Shown here piece by piece: positions 1 to 7,487 of a DNA stretch of 34,568 nucleotides. Source of the DNA: DASTPP01 sp035762175. GTDB taxonomy: Bacteria; Myxococcota_A; Polyangia; Polyangiales; Polyangiaceae. The notes under the pieces are model-generated. The model saw only the letters and a program-made list of their open reading frames with translations, did no database searches and was not told the origin of the DNA. Position 1 is the stretch's first letter. Each line of letters begins with the position of its first letter. The DNA is taken from assembly GCA_035762175.1 (NCBI GenBank), contig DASTPP010000151.1:1-34568 (forward strand), read 5' to 3'. Made by a program: the position numbers and the translations under genes.

Positions 1-48
1 GGCCGAGGTCGCCCCGGCGGCCGGCCCGGCCCGGCCGCAGAAGCCCCC

Positions 49-957
49 TCAGGGCGAGACGAACACGAGGCTCACCTGCCCCGCGCGCAGGTGCGCCGAG
101 GACACGCCGAGCGGCCGGCGCGGCTCGTTCAGGGTGCCGGCCAGGCCGAGCGCGCCCGCGTTCAGGTTCGTCATGACGAAGGTGCCGCCGGCCGCCGTCT
201 CGGTCGCGCCCTGGTCGGGCGCCGACTGCGCGTTCGTGTAGAACGAGCCCGTGCGGGGGCTGCGCAGCTCGGCCGGCTCGAGCTCGAACGACACGCCCGC
301 CGCCGAGCTGCCCTGGCAGTCGAGCGCCGTCGCCACGAGCACCGCGTTCGGCGGGTCGGCCGGCGAGAACGAGCCCCCGGCGAAGCCCGCGAGCGCGCCG
401 AGCTCAGACTCGCTGAACACGATCAGCCGGTGGTCGGCCGCGCCGCCCACGATCCGGCGGTTGGGCAAGAAGACGTCGAGCGGCACGAACGACGGCGCCG
501 GGCCGGCGGCCGCGCTGCGCACCTCGAAGTAGCCGCTGAAGTTGCCGGGCACCCGCAGCACGATCGTGCCCGCCGCGTCGACCTGCGCGGCCGGCGCCAC
601 GGGGGTGCTGCAGCCGTCGTCGAGGCGGCCGCAGGCGCGCACCGTCGCGTCGAGGGCCGGGGCCGTCGCGGCGTTGGTGACGACCGTGAAGCGCACGTCG
701 ACGAGCTCGTTCGAAGGGCGGGGCGCCGGCTCGTCGAGGCACCCCCATCGCGCATCGCCCGCCGCGCCCCCGCTCGCCCCGCCCCCCGCCGCGCCCCCGC
801 TGCCCGCGCCGCCCGCGGTGCCCCCCGCGCCGCCGCCGGCCGCCCCCGCCGCGCCCCCGCTCGCCTGCAGCGAGCTCGTGTCGTCGTCGTCGCCGCACGC
901 GCCCACCGAAAGCCCGACGCCCAGGGCCAGCGCCCCGACAGCAACGCTTCGAATCAT
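49..957 (-). CDS. Lipoprotein with Gly/Ala linker, paralogue of the next two genes
   Basis: 302-residue predicted lipoprotein of unknown function. Signal peptide with lipobox ending at Cys21 (SVGAC), an acidic GDDDD patch, then a Gly/Ala-rich linker (about residues 33-68) and a globular region beginning WGCLDEP. That region (about 70-302) aligns by eye with the lipoproteins at 1209-2120 and 2305-3219 (shared WGCLDEP, GYFE(V/I)RS, ALDCQG, VSFEL/ISFEL, VSLV.V.P), so this is the most diverged of three tandem paralogues. It lacks the Cys-rich D.DC segment of the other two and has the long linker instead. The spaced hydrophobic strands and lack of catalytic motifs suggest a beta-sandwich surface protein; that is inference. 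ATG start with an AGAGG-type ribosome site about 5 nt upstream. It is transcribed last in the minus-strand group that begins with an ECF sigma system. Confidence 0.8.
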   Translation of the reverse strand: MIRSVAVGALALGVGLSVGACGDDDDTSSLQASGGAAGAAGGGAGGTAGGAGSGGAAGGGASGGAAGDARWGCLDEPAPRPSNELVDVRFTVVTNAATAPALDATVRACGRLDDGCSTPVAPAAQVDAAGTIVLRVPGNFSGYFEVRSAAAGPAPSFVPLDVFLPNRRIVGGAADHRLIVFSESELGALAGFAGGSFSPADPPNAVLVATALDCQGSSAAGVSFELEPAELRSPRTGSFYTNAQSAPDQGATETAAGGTFVMTNLNAGALGLAGTLNEPRRPLGVSSAHLRAGQVSLVFVSP

Positions 958-1048
958 CGCTCGCCTCTCGCTTGCTCACGCCGCTCCGCGCGACGCCAAA
1001 CGATAGGTTCGCAAGATCCGCACCACCGCGCCCCCGGCCCCCAAGGCT

Positions 1049-1072
1049 GCGTCCCGCCGCACTGCGGGACGC
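1049..1072. other. Perfect 9-bp hairpin between lipoprotein genes
   Basis: Arms 1049-1057 and 1064-1072 are exact reverse complements around a 6-nt loop. It lies in the 251-bp gap between two lipoprotein genes, about 90 nt upstream of the gene that starts at 957. There is no T-tract on either strand, so it may be an RNA hairpin or an operator rather than a standard terminator. Confidence 0.4.
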
Positions 1073-1169
1073 CGCGCCAACGCGCCAGATTCGCAGCCAG
1101 CTCGCCGGCGCGCCCCCCGGCTAGCGCGAGCGCGAGCCGAGCCGGCCTCCCGACCCGACGCGAGGGGGC

Positions 1170-1192
1170 GGCCTGACATGGCGGTCAGGGCC
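1170..1192 (-). terminator. Candidate hairpin terminator after the 1209-2120 gene
   Basis: GGCCTGAC ... GTCAGGGCC forms an 8-bp stem with one bulged G and a 6-nt loop, about 17 nt past the stop codon of the minus-strand lipoprotein gene. No U-tract follows. Position and strength fit a terminator or 3'-end stabilising hairpin, with modest certainty. Confidence 0.35.
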
Positions 1193-1208
1193 GCGTGGGC
1201 CGGCGCGC

Positions 1209-2120
1209 TCAGGGCGCGACATAGACGAGGGTCATCCAGTTGTCGCGCACGAGGGAGACGGGGCCGTCGCCCATCGTTCGTTGCAGCGGGTTGATGATCG
1301 CCTGAAGGGCCACGATGCCCGCGGCCGAGCTGTCGACGAGGTTGGTCAGGGCGAAGGTGCCCGACGCGCTCGTCTCCGTCGCCACCGTCCGCGGCAGGTA
1401 GTAATCGTCGGTGTAGAACGACACCGTCTGGCTGCTCGCCACGTCCGGCGTCGTGAGCTCGAACGAGATGCCGGGGCTGGCGTTGCCCTGGCAGTCGAGC
1501 GCCGTCGCGAGGGCGAGCGCGTTCGGCGGCTGGTCGACGACAAACGTGCCGCCGACGAGCTGAAGCAAGTTCGCGGTCTCGGCCGCGGTGAAGAGCAGCG
1601 CCCGGCGGACGGGGCCGTCGCGGCGCACGATCTCGCGCGCCGGCAGGTAGAGCATCTCCGGCACATACTTGTCGGGTTCGGCGGCCGGGCTACGTATTTC
1701 GAAGTAACCGTTGAAGCCCTCGGGCACCCCGATGATGACCTCACCGCCCACGCCAACCGGCGTGTCGGGCGCGAGCGGCGCGCTGCACGTCGGGTCGAGG
1801 CGGCTGCAGGCCCGCACCAGCGCCCCGACGGCGGGCGTGCGGGTGACGGCGCCGACGACCTCCAAGCGCAGGTCAACGACGGCGCTCGTCGGCACGAGCG
1901 GGGGCTCGTCGAGGCAGCCCCACAGCGGGTCGACCGGCTTCGGCATGCACACCCCGTCGAAGCAGGCCATGGCGGTCGTGCCCCGCGGCTCGCAGTCCAG
2001 GTCGGTCTTACACTCGGGCCCCTCCTCGCCGACGTACACGGGTGCGACGATGCAGTTCGGCAGCACCGCCCCTGCCACCGCCATCGCCAGCATCAGCCCT
2101 CGCCCTCTCGCTCGCTTCAT
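1209..2120 (-). CDS. Lipoprotein, tandem duplicate (Cys-rich N-terminal segment)
   Basis: 303-residue predicted lipoprotein, function unknown. Signal peptide MKRARGRG followed by a hydrophobic run to Cys23 (LPNC, a poor lipobox). A short Cys-rich motif follows (ECKTDLDCEPRG ... ACFDGVC, about 34-57), then the same WGCLDEP-type domain found in the gene at 49-957. The ATG at 2118-2120 was preferred over upstream in-frame codons because GGGAGG sits 7 nt before it and a signal peptide starts there. Nearly the whole gene and about 50 bp of its leader resemble 2305-3219; the last 88 bp (1209-1296) are identical to 2305-2392. The Cys-rich N-terminus is of a kind common in myxobacterial lipoproteins and probably forms disulfides outside the cytoplasm (inference). 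Confidence 0.85.
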   Translation of the reverse strand: MKRARGRGLMLAMAVAGAVLPNCIVAPVYVGEEGPECKTDLDCEPRGTTAMACFDGVCMPKPVDPLWGCLDEPPLVPTSAVVDLRLEVVGAVTRTPAVGALVRACSRLDPTCSAPLAPDTPVGVGGEVIIGVPEGFNGYFEIRSPAAEPDKYVPEMLYLPAREIVRRDGPVRRALLFTAAETANLLQLVGGTFVVDQPPNALALATALDCQGNASPGISFELTTPDVASSQTVSFYTDDYYLPRTVATETSASGTFALTNLVDSSAAGIVALQAIINPLQRTMGDGPVSLVRDNWMTLVYVAP

Positions 2121-2203
2121 GACCTCGCCTCCCGTCGCGTTCCGCTCGCTGCCTGTCGAAATGGCGCCCGCCCCGCGGGCCGATGAACCTTGACCGAAGA
2201 ATC

Positions 2204-2219
2204 GGCGGCGGCCGCCGCC
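2204..2219. repeat. 16-bp perfect GC palindrome
   Basis: A perfect self-complementary GGC/GCC palindrome in the 184-bp gap between the two duplicated lipoprotein genes, upstream of the one starting at 2120. In DNA this rich in G+C such a palindrome can arise by chance, so no function is assigned. Confidence 0.3.
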
Positions 2220-2304
2220 CCTCCGCCCCGCTCGCGCCCCCCCGCCTCGCCGGCCGCCGCCCGAGCCCGCGTCCACCCTCTCGGCCCGCGCAAGGCGGCC
2301 GCGC

Positions 2305-3219
2305 TCAGGGCGCGACATAGACGAGGGTCATCCAGTTGTCGCGCACGAGGGAGACGGGGCCGTCGCCCATCGTTCGTTGCAGCGGGTTGATGGTCGCCTG
2401 AAGGGCCATGGTGCCCGCGGCCGCGCTGTCGACGAGGTTGGTCAGGGCGAAGGTGCCCGACTCGCTCGTCTCGGTCGCCGCCAACCGCGGCAGGTTGTTC
2501 CGGTCGGTGTAGAACGACACCGTCTGGCTGCTCGCCACGTCCGGCGTCGTGAGCTCGAACGAGATGCCGGGGCTGGCGTTGCCCTGGCAGTTTAGCGCCA
2601 CCGCGAGGGCCAACGCGTTCGGCGTTTGGCCCAAGGCGAACGTGCCGCCGACGAGCTCGGCCAGGGCCCGGGCGTCGGCCTCGCGGAAGAGCAGCGCCCG
2701 GCGGACGGGGCCCTCGCGGCGCACGATCTCGCGCGCCGGCAGGTAAAGAATCTCGGGGACGAACTTGTCGGGCTCGTCGACCGGGCTACGAACCTCGAAG
2801 TAGCCGTTGAAGTTCTCGGGCACGCCCAAGATGACCTGGCCGCTCGGGCCGACCGGCGTGTCGGGCGCGAACGGCGAAGTGCACGTCGGGTCGAGGCGGT
2901 TGCAGGCCCGCACCAGCGCCCCGACGGCGGGCGTGCGGGCGATGGCGTCGACGACCTCCAAGCGCAGGTCGACGACTTGGTTCGTCGGCATGAGCGGGGG
3001 CTCGTCGAGGCAGACCCACAGCGGGTCGACCGGCTTCGGCATGCACACCCCGTCGAAGCAGGCCATGGCGGTCGTGCCCCGCGGCTCGCAGTCCAGGTCG
3101 ATCTCACACTCGGGCCTCTCGTCGCCGACCTGCACCTCCTTGATGATGCAGCCCGGCGCCAGCATCGCCGCCGCCACCCCCGCCCCCAGTAGCCCCGCCA
3201 CCCTTCGTGCTCGCTTCAT
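2305..3219 (-). CDS. Lipoprotein, tandem duplicate (Cys-rich N-terminal segment)
   Basis: 304-residue predicted lipoprotein and sister copy of 1209-2120. Signal peptide MKRARRVAG with a good lipobox LAPGC (Cys24), then ECEIDLDCEPRG ... ACFDGVC, then the LWVCLDEP domain. The GC of WGC has become VC here, so one aromatic position differs from the paralogues. ATG at 3217-3219 with GGGAGG 7 nt upstream; the leader is nearly the same as in the downstream copy, showing that the duplication took the ribosome site along. It lies 135 bp downstream of the membrane protein gene 3355-4953 on the same strand and could be co-transcribed with the sigma operon. Function not recognised; likely an envelope structural or binding protein. 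Confidence 0.85.
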   Translation of the reverse strand: MKRARRVAGLLGAGVAAAMLAPGCIIKEVQVGDERPECEIDLDCEPRGTTAMACFDGVCMPKPVDPLWVCLDEPPLMPTNQVVDLRLEVVDAIARTPAVGALVRACNRLDPTCTSPFAPDTPVGPSGQVILGVPENFNGYFEVRSPVDEPDKFVPEILYLPAREIVRREGPVRRALLFREADARALAELVGGTFALGQTPNALALAVALNCQGNASPGISFELTTPDVASSQTVSFYTDRNNLPRLAATETSESGTFALTNLVDSAAAGTMALQATINPLQRTMGDGPVSLVRDNWMTLVYVAP

Positions 3220-3354
3220 GGCCTCGCCTCCCGTCGCCTTGCGCTGTCTGCCAGCGAGATGGCGGCGGGCGCGCGGGTTTATGACCGGGAGCGAAAATGA
3301 GTGGGCGCGCGGGCCCACCGCCCTCACCTGCCGCCCCCGCGGGCGCCCCCGCCC

Positions 3355-4953
3355 CTACTTGCCCTCGCCGACGAGGCTGCGCACGCGCGCGGCGTGGCTC
3401 GACGTGGGGTGCACCGCGAGGAAGCGCTTGGCCCGCTCGGTCGCCGCGTCGCGCCGGCCCGCGCGCCAGAGCGCCTCGACCGCGAAGACCTCGCGCTCCT
3501 GCGCGAGCGACCCGTCCGGGAAGCGTCGACGATGCTCTTCGAGGAACCCGAGCGCCTTCGCCGGCGCCCGCACGAGCGACTCGTGCGCCATCTGCAAGAG
3601 CTTCGCCTCGTCGACGATGCGCGCGGGCGGCACGGGCGTGCTGGCCGAAGCCGCACCCGTCGCCGGCGGCCCCTCGGTCACCACGGCCCGCGGCGGCCCG
3701 GGCGGCGGCGCGTTCGGCGCGAGCGGCGGCGGGGGCGGAGGCGGCGCGAGATCGAGCGGGCTCGAAGCTCGCCCGGGGCCCGTCGCGATCGGGCCTCGGG
3801 CGGGGCCCGCCGCGCCCCGGCCGTACGGGTCGACGCGATCGATCGAGGGAGGCACCTCGCGCGGCTTGGCGGGCGCTTGCGACGCCGGCACCTCGCCCGC
3901 CCGCGCGACGACCGGCGGGGGAGCGGCCGGCGGCGGTGGCGTATCGTAGAGCTCGCGTGCGGGGCCCGGAGGCGGCGCTTGCGGCGGGCCCGCCCCGACC
4001 GCGGGCGCGCCCTCGCGCACCACCTCGCCCGCAGGCGCGGCCGCCACGGGCCCGACCCCGGCAGGGCCCCCCGCCGTGGCCCCCGCGGGCCCAACCGCCG
4101 CCGCAGCAGCCCCCGCAGGCGCCATCGCCGCAGCCCCCGCAGGCGCCGTCGCCGCAGGCCCGACCCCCGCCGCCACGGCCCCCGCGGGCGCGGTCGCCGC
4201 AGCCCCTACGGGCGCGGTCGCCGCCGGCGCCGGCGCGACCAGCGCGCCCTCGCGCGTCGCCTCGCCCTCGCGCGAAGCCACCGCGCTCGCGCCTTCGCCT
4301 GCCCTCGCGTTCGCGCCCTCGCCCGCCCTCGCGTTCGCGCCCTCGCCCGCCCTCGCCACCGCCCCCTCGCCTGCCCTCGCCCCCTCGCCCGCCCTCGCGC
4401 CCTCGCCCGCCCTCGCCGCCGCGCCCTCGCCCGCCCTCGGAGCCTCGGCGCGCTCGTCGCGGGGCCCGCCCGGCATCGCCGGCGCGGCGCCGACGCGCCC
4501 GTCGCTCGCGGCCGGCGGGGGCGCGGCCGACGCCACCAGGGCGGGCGACGGCGCGTGGATCGCCGAGCTTATCTGCCAGGTCACCGCGCTGCCGCCGAGC
4601 GCGCCCGCCGCCAGCCCGATGAGCAGCGGCTTGAGCGCCAGCCCCTTGAGCAGCGCCGCCTTGCCGAGCGCAGCGTTTCCCGCGGCCACCGCGCCCGGCG
4701 CGGGCACCGTCGGCGCGGGGGGCGCCGTCGGGGGCGCCGGCGCGGCCGGCGGCGAGGGGCCGAGATCGGAGGGCGGCGAGGCCCCGTCGCCCCCGAAGGC
4801 CGGGCCGATGAGCGCGGCGAGCCGGGCGCGCACCCGCTCGACCTGCTCGCCCCCGCCCCCGTCGCCCTCGGCGCTCTCGAGCATCTCGCGCAACCCCCCC
4901 GGGAGGTTCGAGCCCTGCTCGAGCCAGCGGCGCGCTTGGTCGCGTTCGGTCAC
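3355..4953 (-). CDS. Single-pass membrane protein coupled to ECF sigma factor; low-complexity stalk and TPR-like C-terminus
   Basis: 532 residues. N-terminal cytoplasmic region (about 1-95) with a helical MTERDQARRWLEQG segment, one transmembrane helix at about 108-127 (LLIGLAAGALGGSAVTW), then a long Ala/Pro/Gly stalk containing at least seven RAGEG repeats, and a C-terminal helical hairpin region (about 440-532; KLLQMAHESL ... AKRFLAVHP) that resembles tetratricopeptide repeats. The GTG start overlaps the sigma gene stop (GTGA), so translation is coupled. By position and topology it is probably the anti-sigma or signal-transducing partner of the sigma factor: the N-terminus would hold the sigma factor and the TPR end would sense something in the periplasm. 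There is no zinc-binding anti-sigma motif, so the role is inferred from context only. Confidence 0.85.
   Translation of the reverse strand: MTERDQARRWLEQGSNLPGGLREMLESAEGDGGGGEQVERVRARLAALIGPAFGGDGASPPSDLGPSPPAAPAPPTAPPAPTVPAPGAVAAGNAALGKAALLKGLALKPLLIGLAAGALGGSAVTWQISSAIHAPSPALVASAAPPPAASDGRVGAAPAMPGGPRDERAEAPRAGEGAAARAGEGARAGEGARAGEGAVARAGEGANARAGEGANARAGEGASAVASREGEATREGALVAPAPAATAPVGAAATAPAGAVAAGVGPAATAPAGAAAMAPAGAAAAAVGPAGATAGGPAGVGPVAAAPAGEVVREGAPAVGAGPPQAPPPGPARELYDTPPPPAAPPPVVARAGEVPASQAPAKPREVPPSIDRVDPYGRGAAGPARGPIATGPGRASSPLDLAPPPPPPPLAPNAPPPGPPRAVVTEGPPATGAASASTPVPPARIVDEAKLLQMAHESLVRAPAKALGFLEEHRRRFPDGSLAQEREVFAVEALWRAGRRDAATERAKRFLAVHPTSSHAARVRSLVGEGK
4290..4440 (-). repeat. Coding tandem repeat (RAGEG) in membrane protein stalk
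   Basis: Short direct repeats of 15-24 bp (CCCTCGCCCGCC on the plus strand) encode serial copies of (A)RAGEGA on the minus strand. Unit number probably varies between strains by slippage, which would change the length of the extracytoplasmic stalk. Confidence 0.7.
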
Positions 4954-5549
4954 GGGCGCCTCCGGTCGGCCAGGGCGCGCTCGGCGAAGGCTTGCACCTT
5001 CTCGCGCGCGGCGTGCAGGCGCGAATAGGCCGTCTGGAGGGGGCAGCGTACGGCCTCGGCGACGTCCGGCATGGCGAGCCCCTCGAGCTCGTAGAGAATG
5101 AAGACCTCGCGCTGGCGGTCGTCGAGCTTGTCGAGCGCCCGGTCGAGCAGCGCCCGCGCCTCGGCGCGCTCGAAGCGCTCGGCCTGCTCGGGCGGCGCGC
5201 CCTCGTCGGGCGGCGCGTCGGTCATCTGCTCGCGGCGCACGTGCGCCTTGCGCCGGTAGTCGGACGCGACCCGCGTCGTGATGCCGAAGAGCCAGCTCCG
5301 CAGCGAGCTCGCCGCGTCGTAGCGCCCGAGGTTGCGGTGCACGACGACGAAGACGTCTTGGGCCGCATCTTCGACGTCGGCCGGCCTCACCCCCAGCCGG
5401 CGCAGCGTGCGCAGCACGAAGGGAGCGTGCTCGGCGAAGATGGCGCCCACCGAAGGCAGGGGCGCGTCGGCCCCCCCCGCCTCGAGGGCGTACGCACCTT
5501 CGACCACGGCGCCTTGCACCCCTTGAGCATGGGGGCTCGGGGGCCGCAT
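4950..5549 (-). CDS. ECF-type sigma-70 factor
   Basis: 199-residue RNA polymerase sigma factor of the extracytoplasmic-function type. Region 2 spans about residues 38-100 (FAEHAPFVLRTLRRL ... DVEDAAQDVFVVVHR ... SLRSWLFGITTRVASDYRRK); region 4 spans about 130-190 (LDRALDKLDDRQREVFILYE ... AMPDVAEAVRCPLQTAYSRL), with the expected helix-turn-helix. There is no region 3, as is usual for ECF factors. The ATG at 5547-5549 begins 2 nt after the stop of the upstream gene (TGATAATG) and the stop overlaps the start of the downstream membrane protein, so three genes form one coupled unit. It probably directs its own operon and perhaps the lipoprotein genes downstream. About 30 residues of Pro/Gly-rich sequence precede region 2. 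Confidence 0.95.
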   Translation of the reverse strand: MRPPSPHAQGVQGAVVEGAYALEAGGADAPLPSVGAIFAEHAPFVLRTLRRLGVRPADVEDAAQDVFVVVHRNLGRYDAASSLRSWLFGITTRVASDYRRKAHVRREQMTDAPPDEGAPPEQAERFERAEARALLDRALDKLDDRQREVFILYELEGLAMPDVAEAVRCPLQTAYSRLHAAREKVQAFAERALADRRRP

Positions 5550-5551
5550 TA

Positions 5552-6532
5552 TCAACGAAACGTCACGCCCCCCTCGAGCCCCAGCCCCGCGGACAGGGGC
5601 GAGAGCCGAAAAAGGCTCACCACCTCGCCCCCCTGGCCGCTGAAAAAAAACCGGTCGCGCACGAGCGGCAGGGCCCCCCCCAGCGTGAGCCGCCCAAAGA
5701 AGGGGTCGCCCAGCGACAGCCGCGCCTCGGCCCGCGCCGCCACGTTGGCGATGGGGCGGCTCGGCTCGAGGCTCCTGCCCGCGAAGCCCGAGGCGTCGAC
5801 CCGGACGACGCCCCCCTGCCCGCCCAGGCAGCCGCCGAGCTCCCAGCGGCCGCGGGCGTAGGGCAGCCAGCAGACGTTCACCGCCCCGTACGTCGTCGAG
5901 ACCGTGGCGCCGCCCGCGTTGCTGTCGACCCGGTTGCCGAACCAGTGCACGCCCCCGACCTCGACGATAGGCCCCCCCCAGAGCCGCACCCCGGCGTTCG
6001 CCTGCGCCCCGAGCCCCAGGCCCGGCACCAGCCCGACCGACGCGCCGACGCCGGCCGCGACGTGCCAGCTCGTCTCGGAGGGCCGCCTCGCCCCCCTGGC
6101 CGCCCCCTGCGCGGGCGCCGGCGGCGGGGCGGGCCCCGGCTCGAACGCCAGGCTCGGGTCGATGATGACCGAGAGCACCAGCAAGAGCGCCTCGTCGAGC
6201 CCCCGGCACGACGACTCGACCGACGAGACCTCGCGCGTGCCGAGCGACTGGTCGGAGCGATCGCGCACGACAACCCATGCCTTGTAGCCTTGGCCGGATT
6301 CGGCCGGCGCGATCGTGCCTTCGAGCGTCACGTCGGCCTCGGGCCCGCCGATGGTGCCGCGGCGCAGGCGGCGCTGCAGCGCGGCGGCGAGCTCTTCGCC
6401 CGAGATGCACCCCTCGGCCCCCGCCATCCGCTGCCACTGGAGCCGGGCGCTGCGGCCCGCGGGCCCGCCGTCCCGGGCCGGCGGCTCGGCGCCCTCGGCC
6501 GCGCCCGGCCGGGCGAGCCCGCAGGCCAGCAA
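5552..6532 (-). CDS. Putative outer-membrane barrel-like protein upstream of sigma factor; start uncertain
   Basis: About 326 residues if translation begins at the TTG at 6530-6532. The N-terminal part (to about residue 125) has the GCISGEEL ... LRRGTIGG ... VTLEGTI ... AWVVVRDRSDQSLGTREV ... CRGLDEALLLVLSVIIDPS pattern of small periplasmic domains seen in myxobacterial envelope proteins. A Pro/Ala linker follows, then about 170 residues of alternating Gly/aromatic strands (VAAGVGASVGLVPGLGLGAQ ... VGGVHWFGNRV ... GLEGGVTFR), which look like an eight-strand-type barrel. The gene precedes and nearly abuts the ECF sigma gene. The start is unclear: no ATG or GTG lies upstream in any frame, and a run of 13 G sits 2 nt before the TTG. 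The next in-frame candidate is a TTG at about 6641-6643. Function unknown; envelope location is inferred. Confidence 0.7.
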   Translation of the reverse strand: MLACGLARPGAAEGAEPPARDGGPAGRSARLQWQRMAGAEGCISGEELAAALQRRLRRGTIGGPEADVTLEGTIAPAESGQGYKAWVVVRDRSDQSLGTREVSSVESSCRGLDEALLLVLSVIIDPSLAFEPGPAPPPAPAQGAARGARRPSETSWHVAAGVGASVGLVPGLGLGAQANAGVRLWGGPIVEVGGVHWFGNRVDSNAGGATVSTTYGAVNVCWLPYARGRWELGGCLGGQGGVVRVDASGFAGRSLEPSRPIANVAARAEARLSLGDPFFGRLTLGGALPLVRDRFFFSGQGGEVVSLFRLSPLSAGLGLEGGVTFR

Positions 6533-6711
6533 CGCCCCCCCCCCCCCTCGCCGCAGCAGTCGCGAGGAGGCGGGCGCGGCGGGGCCGAGGCGGAGCGACG
6601 CGTCGATGAGGCGCGCTCTAGCCCCGCGCCGGCGGGCCGACAAGGGAGGGGTTAAGGCAGGGACCGGCCCCCCCGGGTCGACCGCCCGAAGCGACCACGG
6701 AAGGGCGACCA
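6533..6711. other. Non-coding leader region upstream of 5552-6532
   Basis: No supported gene. The segment contains the G13 tract and a G+C-rich stretch with no convincing -10/-35 pair on the minus strand. The signal-peptide-like frame continues upstream of the TTG (LLRRGGGGALLACGLA) but has no good initiation codon. Confidence 0.4.
6535..6547 (-). repeat. Homopolymer of 13 G immediately before the start of 5552-6532
   Basis: The plus strand shows 13 consecutive C. On the minus strand this G13 sits just before the chosen TTG start and just after GCGA, so it overlaps the ribosome-binding position. Its length would affect either initiation spacing or, if the true start is farther upstream, the reading frame. 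It could also hide a sequencing error. Confidence 0.75.
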
Positions 6712-7014
6712 CCCAGGCGAAAGCGAGGGGTTCAAACCGAGGCCGGCGGGCCGCCCCCGGCGGAAGCCGGGGGCAGCGAACGCCCGCGGAAACGGCCGTC
6801 CAAGCCCCGCCGGAGGCGGGGCTCTCGCGGAGCGAGCCGCTTCGCGCGCTCGCCCGGAAGCCGCAGCCCGGGGGAGCCCGGCCCCCGGCGAGGGGGCGGG
6901 CTTTGCGGTCCGAACCGGCCCGCTTCCGCGCGGCACGAGCGGGCGTTCGCTGCCCCCGGCTTCCGCCGGGGGCGGCCCGCCGGCCTCGGTTTGAACCCCC
7001 CGCTTTCGCCTGGG
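6712..7014. repeat. 303-bp palindromic element with 76-bp inverted arms
   Basis: The left arm 6712-6787 and right arm 6939-7014 are reverse complements with one mismatch (A at 6726) around a 151-nt centre. Within each arm there is a 9-bp stem closed by a GGAA tetraloop (left copy 6753-6774). The centre holds further hairpins, such as an 8-bp GCCCCGCC/GGCGGGGC stem with a GGA loop. It lies between convergently oriented territory of two minus-strand genes with no coding content. The structure fits a non-autonomous palindromic repeat (MITE or REP-like) or a structured RNA. No clear target-site duplication flanks it. Confidence 0.85.
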
Positions 7015-7120
7015 CATTTCGGCGCCCCCCACCCGCCTCGCCCCCCTGCCCGCACCGCACCCTGGCGCGTCTCTGACCATTCCGGCTTCATCCGACCCCC
7101 AACGCCTTGCCCTGCCCCCC
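7015..7120. other. C-rich spacer between palindrome and tandem array
   Basis: No gene. The sequence is pyrimidine-rich on the plus strand and grades into the first degenerate unit of the tandem array at about 7090. Short open frames here simply read through repeats. Confidence 0.4.
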
Positions 7121-7466
7121 ATCCCCGGATACCCCCCACCGCTCCGCCTTGCCCTGCCCCCCATCCCCGGATGGTCCCAAACGCTCCGCCTTGCCCTACC
7201 CCCCCATCCCGGGATGGTCCGAAGCCCAACGCGTTGCGCCCCCCCCTATCCGGGGATGGTCCAAAACGCTCCTCGTTGCGCCTCCCCCCCATCCCGGGAT
7301 GGTCCGGAGCGCTCCGCCTTGGCCTCCCCCCCATCCGCGGATCGTCCGACCCCCAACGCCTTGACCTGCCCCCCATCCCCGGATGGGGGGGGCCCTCAAC
7401 GTCCTGGCCTCCCCCCATCCCCGAATGGGGGGCCCCTCAACGCGTTGCCCCGACCCGATTCGGGAA
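7121..7466. repeat. Tandem array of 42-43-bp units with palindromic cores
   Basis: Eight cores of the form ATCCSSGGAT or close variants start at 7121, 7163, 7206, 7248, 7291, 7333, 7375 and 7417, with a degenerate ninth (CCCGATTCGGG) near 7455. Spacing is 42 or 43 bp. Between cores the units share CGCTCCGCCTTGCCCTG or CAACGCCTTGACCTGC-like text and a C6-8 run. The array ends just beyond the stop codon (7488-7490) of the minus-strand glycosyltransferase. The units are too alike throughout to be a CRISPR array. The period is close to four DNA helical turns, so all cores would face the same side. Confidence 0.9.
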
Positions 7467-7487
7467 TGCGGCGTTTTGGCTGCGGCC

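Noticed and set aside
6721..6745. TTCAAACC text resembling a tRNA T-loop
   Set aside because: No cloverleaf, acceptor stem or anticodon arm can be formed around it; it is part of the palindromic element.
6652..7418. Open frames encoding MGGR/WGSD-type 14-residue repeats
   Set aside because: They arise because the repeat period is 42 bp, a multiple of three; the frame is lost where units are 43 bp and there are no start signals.
7121..7466. Possible CRISPR array
   Set aside because: The whole 42-43-bp unit is repeated, not just a repeat separated by unique spacers, and no cas gene is near.
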